A stretch of 7,356 nucleotides of DNA. Origin: Chthoniobacterales bacterium. Lineage in GTDB: Bacteria > Verrucomicrobiota > Verrucomicrobiia > Chthoniobacterales > UBA10450. The notes under the pieces were generated by a model. That model searched no databases. It worked only from the letters and a program-made list of their open reading frames with translations, and was not told the origin of the DNA. The DNA lies in assembly GCA_025980625.1 (NCBI GenBank), contig JAICXG010000143.1, forward strand, positions 1 through 7,356. Direction: 5' to 3'. The position numbers were made by a program, and so were the translations under genes. This document shows, in pieces, positions 1 to 5,402 of the stretch; the stretch's first letter is position 1, and every line of letters begins with the position of its first letter.

Positions 1-40
1 CAAGCACCCGGTCGCCGAGCGGTTTCACATTGATTGCCAT
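1..40 (-). CDS. groES: GroES co-chaperonin (Hsp10), N-terminal fragment cut by window edge
   Basis: Reading from the ATG at 40 down to 1 gives 13 codons, MAINVKPLGDRVL, which is the characteristic start of GroES (first beta strand, K-P-L-x-D-R-V). The rest lies outside the window. GroES is the heptameric cytosolic lid that caps GroEL and encloses substrate proteins for ATP-driven folding. The start is supported by an AAGGAG motif upstream and by the family's usual N-terminus. It follows dnaK on the same strand with a 95-nt spacer that has no CIRCE element or convincing promoter, so co-transcription with dnaK is likely. groEL would be expected next, beyond the edge; that is an inference. The fragment is short, but the match is distinctive. 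Confidence 0.9.
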   Translation of the reverse strand, partial: MAINVKPLGDRVL

Positions 41-54
41 ATGGTTCTTACTTA

Positions 55-60
55 CTCCTT
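55..60 (-). promoter_or_regulatory. Shine-Dalgarno of groES (AAGGAG)
   Basis: On the minus strand AAGGAG lies 14 nt before the groES ATG at 40. The motif is near consensus, but the spacing is longer than the usual 5-10 nt. No other start codon for the GroES frame is visible closer to it, so this is the only candidate for ribosome loading. Confidence 0.6.
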
Positions 61-86
61 TGCTGGTTGGTTGCTGCCGAGTCAGC

Positions 87-105
87 GCTCGCCATCCGGA
101 CGAGC
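87..105 (-). repeat. Small inverted repeat in the dnaK-groES spacer
   Basis: GCTCG (87-91) and CGAGC (101-105) can pair around a 9-nt loop. It sits between the dnaK stop and the groES start. There is no T-run after it on the minus strand, so it does not look like an intrinsic terminator. It could be a processing or stability element, or chance in GC-rich DNA. Confidence 0.3.
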
Positions 106-135
106 CGCGGTCGGCAAATTGTTGTTGGGAAAGAG

Positions 136-2088
136 TTATTTCTTGTCTTCGTCGACCACTTCGAATTCGGCGTCGACCACGTCGCCCTGGTCCTTGCGCG
201 GGCCTTCGGTTTGCGGTTCCGCCTGGGAACCGGGACCGCCTTCAGGCTGAGGACCAGCCCCGGCGCCTGCGCTGGCGGCGGCCTGCTTATAAAGATCGGC
301 GCTGATTTCCTGGAATTTGTTCTGCAAGTCTTCGTAGGTCCGCTTCATTGCGTCGGTGTCATTGGCGTTGATCGCTTCGCGTACCTTGGCGATGGCATCT
401 TCTACTGACTGCTTCTTATCCGCAGGAACCTTGTCACCGAGTTCCTTCAACTGCTTCTCACACTGGTAGGCAAGCGTGTCGGCGTTGTTTTTGATCTCGA
501 TCGCTTCCTTCGCTTTGCGGTCTTCTTCGGCGTGCGCCTCCGCGTCGCGTTGCATGCGCTCCACTTCCTCTTTGCTCAAGCCAGAGCTACCGGTAATGGA
601 AATCTTCTGCTCCTTGCCGGAGCCGAGATCCTTTGCCGAGACATGGAGAATGCCGTTGGCGTCGATATCGAAAGTGACTTCGATCTGCGGGACCCCGCGC
701 GGAGCCGGCGGAATGCCGTCGAGATGAAAAGTGCCGAGGTTCTTGTTGTCGCGGGAGAGTGGACGCTCACCTTGTAACACCTTGATCTCCACCCCAGGCT
801 GGTTGTCACTATAGGTCGAGAAAATCTGCGACTTTCGCGTCGGGATGGTGGTGTTCCGCGGGATCATCGGAGTCGCGACACCGCCGGCTGTTTCGATCGC
901 AAGAGTCAGCGGAGTCACATCGAGCAAGAGGACGTCTTTCACGTCACCCTTGAGGACGCCGCCTTGGATAGCCGCGCCCACGGCTACGACTTCGTCGGGA
1001 TTGACGCCCTTGTGAGGTTCCTTGCCGATGAGATCGCGTGCAGTCTCGATTACCTTCGGCATACGAGTCATGCCGCCGACGAGAACGAGCTCATCGATAT
1101 CGCGCTCGGTCAGTTTGGCGTCAGCCAGACAATCCTTGACCGGCTTAACCGTGCGTTGAAAGAGCGGCTCAGTCAGTTGCTCAAGTTTCGAGCGAGTCAG
1201 TTTCTTTTGGATATGCTTCGGCCCGCTCGCATCCGCGGTGATGAATGGCAGGTTAATCTCATATTCCTGCACGGAGGAAAGAGCGATCTTGGCCTTCTCC
1301 GCTTCTTCCTTGATGCGCTGAATCGCGTCTGGCTGCTTGGAGAGATCGATGCCAGTGTCTTTCTTGAATTCACTGACGATCCAATCAAGCAGCATGTTAT
1401 CCCAGTCGTCGCCACCCAGGTGAGTGTCACCATTGGTTGCTTTGACCTCGAAAACGCCATCGCCGATCTCAAGCACAGAGATATCGAACGTGCCGCCGCC
1501 CAGGTCATAGACCGCAATTTCTTCGTCCTTCTTTTTGTCGAGTCCGTAAGCGAGCGAGGCTGCGGTCGGCTCGTTGATAATGCGCAGCACTTCGAGCCCG
1601 GCGATCTTGCCAGCGTCCTTGGTCGCGTTACGCTGCGAATCGTTGAAGTAGGCGGGCACCGTGATCACCGCCTGGGTGATCTTTTCGCCCAGTTTGGCTT
1701 CGGCGTCGGCCTTCAGCTTCGCCAGGATCATGGCCGAGATTTCCGGCGGACTGAAGTTCTTAGTCTGGCCACTGACCTCGACCTGCACGTGGGCGTCGCC
1801 GTTGGCCGCCTTCACGATCTTGTAAGGAACGCGATGCTGTTCCTCCCGGACCTCATCGTATTTGCGGCCCATGAAACGCTTGATCGAAAAAATGGTGTTA
1901 GCGGGGTTAGTTACGGCCTGCCGTTTAGCGGCCTGGCCGACAAGACGTTCGCCATTTTTCGCAAAGGCGACAATGGAAGGCGTCGTTCGCGCGCCTTCGC
2001 TGTTTTCCAAAACCAGCGGGTCGCCACCCTCCATCACGGCCATGCAGGAGTTGGTGGTACCCAAATCGATTCCTAGAACTTTTGCCAT
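136..2088 (-). CDS. dnaK: Molecular chaperone DnaK (Hsp70), complete
   Basis: A 650-aa cytosolic Hsp70 that binds exposed hydrophobic peptide segments in an ATP-dependent cycle with DnaJ and GrpE. The nucleotide-binding domain shows phosphate loop 1 (GIDLGTTNSC, 6-15), the catalytic lysine (K70 in FSIKRFMGR), NEPTAA (172-177), phosphate loop 2 (DLGGGTFD, 195-202, with the catalytic Thr at 200) and the adenosine motif LVGGMTRMP (336-344). The insert after RFMGR is the one seen in Gram-negative DnaKs. The hydrophobic linker DVLLLDVTPL is at 385-394, followed by the beta-sandwich substrate domain and helical lid. A flexible Gly/Pro/Gln/Glu tail (about 604-636) ends in the acidic EFEVVDEDKK, close to the usual EEVKD-like tail. 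Length and start (MAKVLGIDLG) are standard for the family. groES follows downstream; grpE and dnaJ are not in this window. Confidence 0.98.
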   Translation of the reverse strand: MAKVLGIDLGTTNSCMAVMEGGDPLVLENSEGARTTPSIVAFAKNGERLVGQAAKRQAVTNPANTIFSIKRFMGRKYDEVREEQHRVPYKIVKAANGDAHVQVEVSGQTKNFSPPEISAMILAKLKADAEAKLGEKITQAVITVPAYFNDSQRNATKDAGKIAGLEVLRIINEPTAASLAYGLDKKKDEEIAVYDLGGGTFDISVLEIGDGVFEVKATNGDTHLGGDDWDNMLLDWIVSEFKKDTGIDLSKQPDAIQRIKEEAEKAKIALSSVQEYEINLPFITADASGPKHIQKKLTRSKLEQLTEPLFQRTVKPVKDCLADAKLTERDIDELVLVGGMTRMPKVIETARDLIGKEPHKGVNPDEVVAVGAAIQGGVLKGDVKDVLLLDVTPLTLAIETAGGVATPMIPRNTTIPTRKSQIFSTYSDNQPGVEIKVLQGERPLSRDNKNLGTFHLDGIPPAPRGVPQIEVTFDIDANGILHVSAKDLGSGKEQKISITGSSGLSKEEVERMQRDAEAHAEEDRKAKEAIEIKNNADTLAYQCEKQLKELGDKVPADKKQSVEDAIAKVREAINANDTDAMKRTYEDLQNKFQEISADLYKQAAASAGAGAGPQPEGGPGSQAEPQTEGPRKDQGDVVDAEFEVVDEDKK

Positions 2089-2099
2089 TGTATGAAAAT

Positions 2100-2120
2100 T
2101 CCTTTCGCAAGGTCCTCCTT
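2100..2120 (-). promoter_or_regulatory. dnaK translation-start region with two purine-rich motifs
   Basis: On the minus strand GAAAGGA (2100-2106) lies 11 nt before the dnaK ATG and is the probable Shine-Dalgarno site. A stronger match, AAGGAGG (2114-2120), lies 25 nt before the ATG, too far to position that start directly. It precedes an out-of-frame TTG by 4 nt. The distal motif may be a ribosome standby site or chance; I favour the proximal motif for initiation. Confidence 0.5.
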
Positions 2121-2138
2121 AGCAGCCATCATTCCATA

Positions 2139-2155
2139 GTGGTGCCGCAAACCAC
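2139..2155 (-). promoter_or_regulatory. Hairpin in the predicted dnaK 5' leader
   Basis: GTGGT (2139-2143) and ACCAC (2151-2155) are perfectly complementary around a 7-nt loop. The element falls between the TATAAA box and the dnaK start, so it would be in the mRNA leader. Its role is unknown; the strong AAGGAGG motif lies about 20 nt downstream of it. Confidence 0.35.
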
Positions 2156-2175
2156 AAGATACCTGAGGTCAGCGA

Positions 2176-2181
2176 TTTATA
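2176..2181 (-). promoter_or_regulatory. Possible -10 box for dnaK (TATAAA)
   Basis: The minus strand reads TTTTTTATAAATC here, an AT-rich island in otherwise GC-rich DNA, with TATAAA differing from TATAAT at one position. It would give a leader of about 80 nt. The hexamer 17 nt upstream (ACTCAG, 2199-2204) is a poor -35 match and is part of the palindrome at 2196-2218, consistent with a regulated promoter. I found no good heat-shock sigma-32 consensus. Confidence 0.35.
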
Positions 2182-2195
2182 AAAAACAGCAGAAT

Positions 2196-2218
2196 GCACT
2201 GAGTCTATAGACTCGTGC
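2196..2218. promoter_or_regulatory. Palindrome between dnaK and the divergent gene; candidate operator
   Basis: GAGTCTATAGACTC (2201-2214) is a perfect 14-bp palindrome. Outside it GCAC (2196-2199) and GTGC (2215-2218) are also complementary, with one extra T at 2200, giving 22 symmetric positions. It sits about 110 bp upstream of the dnaK start, overlapping the -35 position for the TATAAA box, and also upstream of the plus-strand zinc-ribbon gene. It is not CIRCE (TTAGCACTC-N9-GAGTGCTAA). GAGT-N6-ACTC resembles the core of the HspR HAIR site (GAGT-N7-ACTC), but the spacing differs by one and the flanks do not match. An operator role is inferred. Confidence 0.5.
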
Positions 2219-2234
2219 CAGGGTGTCGCGTGTT

Positions 2235-2251
2235 GAACCGCTTCGAACCGC
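2235..2251 (+). repeat. Direct repeat GAACCGC x2 with 10-bp period
   Basis: GAACCGC occurs at 2235-2241 and again at 2245-2251, one helical turn apart, in the spacer upstream of the zinc-ribbon gene. Such phasing can mark tandem protein contacts, but the repeat is short and could be chance. Confidence 0.25.
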
Positions 2252-2331
2252 CTGCCCGGAGACATCATGGCACCCGCTTTGGTATGGGGGCTGCTCGATT
2301 ACGTTGCATGCAAGCCGTTCCTGGAGTCGGC

Positions 2332-2691
2332 GTGACTGGCTCAAGCGAGAAGCGCGATTTATTTTTTGAATGCCAGCATTGCGGCATCCCGCTGGTCGTG
2401 GATGCAGCGGCTGCGCGCATGACCTTGCAATGCCAAGGCTGCGGCAAACCGACCGTCGTGCCCGAGATTCAGCCCGATCTTACCGAAGTGGCATCCGGCT
2501 CCGCGTCCGAGAGACTGGCGGAGTTAGAGCGCCATTTGAAAGAGAACGAGTCACAGCGCACCGAGATTAAAGGTTACATTAACCAACTGAGCATCCAATT
2601 GCACCGTTGGCAGCTCCGTCTTCAGACGTTGGAGAATCGGCGAAACGACCTGACGACACGGATCGGGTCCCTCCGCGCCGACTCTTTATGA
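2332..2691 (+). CDS. Small zinc-ribbon plus coiled-coil protein, function unknown
   Basis: From the GTG at 2332 the product is 119 aa. Residues about 14-37 hold two Cys pairs, CQHC and CQGC, with GIPLVV before a short linker: a treble-clef or zinc-ribbon knuckle that should bind one zinc ion. After the ribbon a short Pro/Glu linker leads to a charged heptad-like helix (about 57-110, rich in Glu, Leu, Arg and Gln) that should form a coiled coil. There is no signal peptide or membrane segment, so it is probably cytosolic. I chose GTG 2332 because GGAG (2323-2326) precedes it by 5 nt. In-frame ATGs at 2308 and 2284 and a GTG at 2215 would add 8, 16 and 39 residues but lack good ribosome sites, and the longest would run through the palindrome. 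The gene is divergent from dnaK. I do not recognise a named family, and no function can be assigned. Confidence 0.75.
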   Translation: MTGSSEKRDLFFECQHCGIPLVVDAAAARMTLQCQGCGKPTVVPEIQPDLTEVASGSASERLAELERHLKENESQRTEIKGYINQLSIQLHRWQLRLQTLENRRNDLTTRIGSLRADSL

Positions 2692-2738
2692 TCCTTCGGC
2701 TCTCCGAGCACCGTCAGCCGCAGCCGATCGTCAGCTAA

Positions 2739-2756
2739 GCAAGTTCTTAAACTTGC
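2739..2756 (+). terminator. Stem-loop downstream of the zinc-ribbon gene, weak terminator candidate
   Basis: GCAAGTT (2739-2745) and AACTTGC (2750-2756) pair perfectly around a 4-nt loop, 47 nt after the stop codon. No T-run follows, and the stem is AT-rich in its inner half, so it is not a classic intrinsic terminator. It could equally be an operator or an mRNA 3' end stabiliser. Confidence 0.35.
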
Positions 2757-2759
2757 GCG

Positions 2760-2780
2760 CGATTTGTTCGTAACAACTCG
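2760..2780. promoter_or_regulatory. Imperfect 21-bp palindrome upstream of the porin gene
   Basis: Centred on 2770, eight of ten position pairs are complementary: CGA/TCG outside, one T/C mismatch, then TTGTT/AACAA around CGT. It starts 3 nt after the previous stem-loop and lies about 100 bp before the porin start, a reasonable place for a repressor or activator site. No family of regulator can be named from it. Confidence 0.35.
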
Positions 2781-2848
2781 CTTTTAGCCTCCGGCCTTGG
2801 AAGAATGCGAAGGGCGAGCGATCCGAAGGTTGCCGCTGCCCAACCACC

Positions 2849-2862
2849 GCGACTTCGGTCGC
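2849..2862 (+). promoter_or_regulatory. cUUCGg tetraloop hairpin just before the porin ribosome site
   Basis: GCGAC (2849-2853), loop TTCG (2854-2857) and GTCGC (2858-2862) make a 5-bp stem closed by C-G over UUCG, the unusually stable cUUCGg tetraloop. It ends 6 nt before the GGAG (2869-2872) that serves the porin ATG at 2879. In mRNA it would fold right next to the ribosome site and could stabilise the leader or tune initiation. The structure is read directly from the sequence; its role is inferred. Confidence 0.5.
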
Positions 2863-2878
2863 ACCAACGGAGATACAA

Positions 2879-4363
2879 ATGTTGTCGAAGAAACTTGCCG
2901 TCGTAGGACTTTTAACTGTTTCAATAGGTGTGGCCCGGCTCCGGGCCGATGACGACGCCCTGCTCGACTTACTCGTGCGCAAGCATCTCATCACCAAGCA
3001 AGACGCGGCCGAAGTGCGATCTGAGATGACAAAGAAGGCCGCCAAAGAAGCGCAGGTGACGTCGGCGACCAAATGGAAGCTATCGAGTTCCGTCACCGAA
3101 ATTGAGCTGTATGGCGATGCGCGCATGCGCTATGAGGTTCGGAATGGCCAGACCGCCGCTCCGGATGCGGTTAATCTGCCCGGCGACACTTTTCAGCGCA
3201 ATCGCGCACGTTATCGCCTGCGGCTCGGCCTCCGAGGCACGCTGGTCGACGACTGGTTCTTTGGGATTCGGCTGGAGACCAGCACCAATCCGCGTTCGAC
3301 CAACGTAACTTTTGGTGACGACGCGGCGGCTGGTCCGGGGCCCTTCGCGAAAAACAGCGACGGAATTAGTGTCGGTCAAGCCTACTTTGGTTACAAGGGC
3401 TTTAAAGGCGTAACGCTTACGGCAGGTAAGATGCAGAATCCGTTTGTTACTACCTCGATGGTGTGGGATCCAGACATTAACCCTGAGGGATTGGCGGAAC
3501 AATATCAGTACACGATTAACTTAGGCGTCAGCAGTCCCGGCCGGCGTGAGACGGTTACGGATACGGATGGTAAAACGGTCCGGACAAACCAGGTGGCAGG
3601 CACCGCCGGCATGAGCCTCGGCCTTTTCGCCAACTTCGGCCAGTTCGTGTATGACGACACTAATCCGGAGAACCCGGTTGGTCCTTCGCCGAACGGCCTC
3701 CCAGAAGATGACGCTTATCTCCTCGGATTGCAGATTGGGGCGAGGCTGAATCTCGATGAAAATCGATACCTGCAAATCGCTCCTACGCTCTACAACTACA
3801 CCGGCACCGGCGATACCTTTAACCTGCATTTTGTCGGTGACCCGACCTTCATTGATGCGGATGGCAATAAGGTTACTCCGAATCAGACGGGCGTGAACAG
3901 CCTCTTTGTCTTCGAATTACCTGTGGAGTTCGGTTTTAACATTGGCAAAATACCGGCGAGGATCTTCGGGGACTTTGCCGTCAACTTCGATGGCTCGGAT
4001 CGTGCCCGCGCCGCGGGTCATCCGGACAAGACAGACCAGAAATTCGCTTATCAGATCGGCGCCGGCATCGGCAGCACGAAGCACAAGGGCGATATCAGCC
4101 TCACGTCCTTCTGGCAGCATGTGGAGCAGTTTTCCCTCGATCCGAACCTGGTAGATTCCGATGTTTTTGACGGCCGGGTTAACATCGAAGGAGTGTTTGT
4201 CCAACTGAGTTATGCGGTGAGTGACGCCATCATAGCTAACCTGACCTATGCTCACGGCTGGCAGATCGATCACGAGCTCGGTACCGGGGGACTAGGTGAC
4301 ATAGGCATCAATCCGGTCGATGACTATAATCTCTTTCAGGTGGACCTGAGCTTTAAGTTTTAA
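2879..4363 (+). CDS. Putative outer-membrane beta-barrel porin
   Basis: A 494-aa secreted protein. Residues 1-23 are a signal peptide (KK, hydrophobic core LAVVGLLTVSIGVA, cleavage after LRA before DDD). Next comes a short helical segment (about 25-52, DALLDLLVRKHLITKQDAAEVRSEM), which resembles the N-terminal helix of 'putative porin' proteins in Verrucomicrobia and relatives and may help trimer formation or periplasmic anchoring. From IELYGDARMRYE (about 75-86) to the end the sequence alternates in amphipathic strands with Gly/Asn/Asp turns, and it closes with LFQVDLSFKF. The terminal Phe is the usual outer-membrane assembly signal for BamA. GGAG at 2869-2872, 6 nt before the ATG, fixes the start. 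It is probably a diffusion channel for small solutes; the substrate is unknown. The 66 bp after the stop show no clear intrinsic terminator before the convergent CYTH gene. Confidence 0.85.
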   Translation: MLSKKLAVVGLLTVSIGVARLRADDDALLDLLVRKHLITKQDAAEVRSEMTKKAAKEAQVTSATKWKLSSSVTEIELYGDARMRYEVRNGQTAAPDAVNLPGDTFQRNRARYRLRLGLRGTLVDDWFFGIRLETSTNPRSTNVTFGDDAAAGPGPFAKNSDGISVGQAYFGYKGFKGVTLTAGKMQNPFVTTSMVWDPDINPEGLAEQYQYTINLGVSSPGRRETVTDTDGKTVRTNQVAGTAGMSLGLFANFGQFVYDDTNPENPVGPSPNGLPEDDAYLLGLQIGARLNLDENRYLQIAPTLYNYTGTGDTFNLHFVGDPTFIDADGNKVTPNQTGVNSLFVFELPVEFGFNIGKIPARIFGDFAVNFDGSDRARAAGHPDKTDQKFAYQIGAGIGSTKHKGDISLTSFWQHVEQFSLDPNLVDSDVFDGRVNIEGVFVQLSYAVSDAIIANLTYAHGWQIDHELGTGGLGDIGINPVDDYNLFQVDLSFKF

Positions 4364-4429
4364 GGCCGCAACACTTAGGCACTACAACGCAGCAAGAACC
4401 GGCGCGGGTGACAATTTGCAATCTCCAGA

Positions 4430-4891
4430 TCAGTCACGCGCCAAGCGGACATTACTGTAACCGCTGGCGCCAGTGACCTCCTGCCCGAGCCATGCCGGCG
4501 GGCGAAAGGAATGGTAGGTCTGGGAGTCGGCAAATTCCACTTCCGCCACCATCAGGCCTTCGTTCGAACCGTGGTAGATATCGATCTCGATCGTGAGCCC
4601 GCGGTAAGGAAGGTAGTAACGCGTTTTCGTTAGGCGAGCGCCTTCCGTCGCCGGCCAGAGAATCGCGAACTGCGCCGGGTTAAGATGAATTTCACGCTCT
4701 TCACGAGCCCGCCCGGGTCCGCGTTTGAACGTCAGGGTACAGACCCGCCCGTTCTTGCGCAGACGAACATGGGCGCGGCGACCGAGCGCCAGATAACCCT
4801 GTGTGATCTCGCTGCGCGGGTAGCGCTCGAGATTGCGCGGCAGTCTTCCGATCAAAAACTTGCGTTCGATTTCAAGGTGCGGATTTTTCAT
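4430..4891 (-). CDS. CYTH-domain protein, probable triphosphate tunnel metalloenzyme
   Basis: A 153-aa cytosolic single-domain protein. The N-terminus holds the CYTH signature ExExK (E7-I8-E9-R10-K11 in HLEIERKFLI). Further tunnel residues are the basic pairs in HVRLRK (41-46) and LTFKRG (53-58), then the acidic strands IEIDIY (101-106) and AEVEF (116-120) that coordinate divalent metal, and the closing YSNVRLA (145-151). Family members hydrolyse tripolyphosphate or other organic triphosphates; some are class IV adenylate cyclases or thiamine triphosphatases. The short single-domain form without a CHAD domain resembles bacterial tripolyphosphatases, but the substrate cannot be set from sequence. 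The start is fixed because ExExK must be near the N-terminus. The leader from the upstream tRNA is only 10 nt, with AAGGG almost touching the ATG. Confidence 0.9.
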   Translation of the reverse strand: MKNPHLEIERKFLIGRLPRNLERYPRSEITQGYLALGRRAHVRLRKNGRVCTLTFKRGPGRAREEREIHLNPAQFAILWPATEGARLTKTRYYLPYRGLTIEIDIYHGSNEGLMVAEVEFADSQTYHSFRPPAWLGQEVTGASGYSNVRLARD

Positions 4892-4901
4892 GCCCTTGCC
4901 A

Positions 4902-4983
4902 TGCCAGGGAGGGGACTCGAACCCCTAAGGATTGCTCCACCAGATCCTAAATCTGGCGCGTCTGCCAATTTCGCCACCCTGGC
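4902..4983 (-). tRNA. tRNA-Leu, anticodon UAG
   Basis: An 82-nt class II tRNA on the minus strand, folded by eye. The acceptor GCCAGGG (4977-4983) pairs with CCCTGGC (4903-4909), with discriminator A at 4902. The D arm is GCG/CGC with loop AAATTGGCAGA. The anticodon stem CCAGA/TCTGG encloses loop TTTAGGA, giving anticodon TAG, which reads CUA and related Leu codons. The long variable arm is a GGA/TCC stem with a GCAA loop. The T arm is AGGGG/CCCCT around TTCGAGT. CCA is not encoded (the next bases are TGG), so it must be added by the CCA-adding enzyme. The CYTH gene starts 10 nt downstream on the same strand. No integrase or att-like duplicate of the 3' end is seen nearby. Confidence 0.97.
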
Positions 4984-5168
4984 ATTTCAGTCGGGCGCGC
5001 CCGGCAAATCCACCGGCAGTTCTGCTCGCCCGCCGGAGCTTATCGCAGAGTGGAAGGCCCGCAATCGCGGATAACGATTCGAGGCTCGCCAAAAAATGCC
5101 TCATGTTTGCCAAAACTTGCATAGCGAATCCTCCCTTCGCACCGATGGTCTTCTCAGGAGATCTGAAC
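4984..5168. other. Divergent intergenic region between tRNA-Leu and the small-protein pair
   Basis: These 185 bp must hold the promoter for the tRNA-Leu/CYTH unit (minus) and the one for the small genes (plus). On the minus strand GATAAG, about 60 nt before the tRNA, is a possible -10, but I see no -35 at the right distance. Weak reading frames run through the region in several frames without ribosome sites, and I do not call a gene here. Confidence 0.4.
5156..5160 (+). promoter_or_regulatory. Shine-Dalgarno AGGAG that fixes the start of the 77-aa gene
   Basis: AGGAG lies 8 nt before the ATG at 5169, ideal spacing. It picks this ATG over the longer reading frame that stays open upstream to 4932 and runs antisense to the tRNA. 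Confidence 0.7.
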
Positions 5169-5402
5169 ATGAACGGGGCTCACCTGACACGAAATCAAAC
5201 ACCGCGGCTGCTCGCCCTCACGCTTCTTGCGCTGCTCGCGTTTGGTTGGGCTGCGAGTTGGGCGTTCATCTTCGTCGCCTTCTTCCTCGCCTCCGCGATT
5301 TTGCTCTTTCATTTCTCTCACCCTTTGGAGAGACGCGAATTGCCGCGGCCGACAATGCTGCGACGAATCGCAGGCAACCGCATTCGTGAAGGGAGGCGAT
5401 GA
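5169..5402 (+). CDS. Small inner-membrane protein, 77 aa, function unknown
   Basis: A short N-terminus with Arg8 and Arg13 leads into an almost uncharged hydrophobic stretch of about 36 residues (14-49, LLALTLLALLAFGWAAS then WAFIFVAFFLASAILLF). This is long enough for two tight transmembrane helices with a Gly-Trp/Ser-Trp turn. The tail (54-77) is strongly basic, with Arg pairs at its start, middle and end. By the positive-inside rule both ends should be cytoplasmic. A strong AGGAG at 8 nt supports the start. The stop TGA shares its last base with the ATG of the next gene, so the two are probably translationally coupled. I recognise no family. It could be a small regulator or a subunit of a membrane complex, but nothing here identifies a partner. 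Confidence 0.7.
   Translation: MNGAHLTRNQTPRLLALTLLALLAFGWAASWAFIFVAFFLASAILLFHFSHPLERRELPRPTMLRRIAGNRIREGRR

Noticed and set aside
964..2076. A 370-codon open frame on the plus strand opposite dnaK
   Set aside because: Long open frames antisense to dnaK/hsp70 are a known effect of its codon pattern and were once annotated as 'NAD-specific glutamate dehydrogenase'. The dnaK product is unmistakable, and the antisense frame has no convincing ribosome site or glutamate dehydrogenase motifs.
2089..2331. CIRCE (HrcA) element or sigma-32 promoter for dnaK
   Set aside because: No TTAGCACTC-N9-GAGTGCTAA and no well-spaced CTTGAA/CCCCAT pair is present; the GCACT next to the palindrome is not in CIRCE arrangement.
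2215..2331. N-terminal extension of the zinc-ribbon protein from GTG 2215, ATG 2284 or ATG 2308
   Set aside because: The extension is low in complexity and rich in Arg/Pro, lacks ribosome sites, and its first codon falls inside the palindrome. GTG 2332 has GGAG at 5 nt. ATG 2308 remains a possible alternative.
4902..4983. tRNA-Leu as an integration site for a mobile element
   Set aside because: No integrase, no duplicated tRNA 3' end and no shift in gene type or composition is visible on either side.
4932..5168. Upstream extension of the 77-aa membrane protein to give 156 aa
   Set aside because: The extension runs antisense through tRNA-Leu and lacks a ribosome site, whereas AGGAG is ideally placed before ATG 5169.
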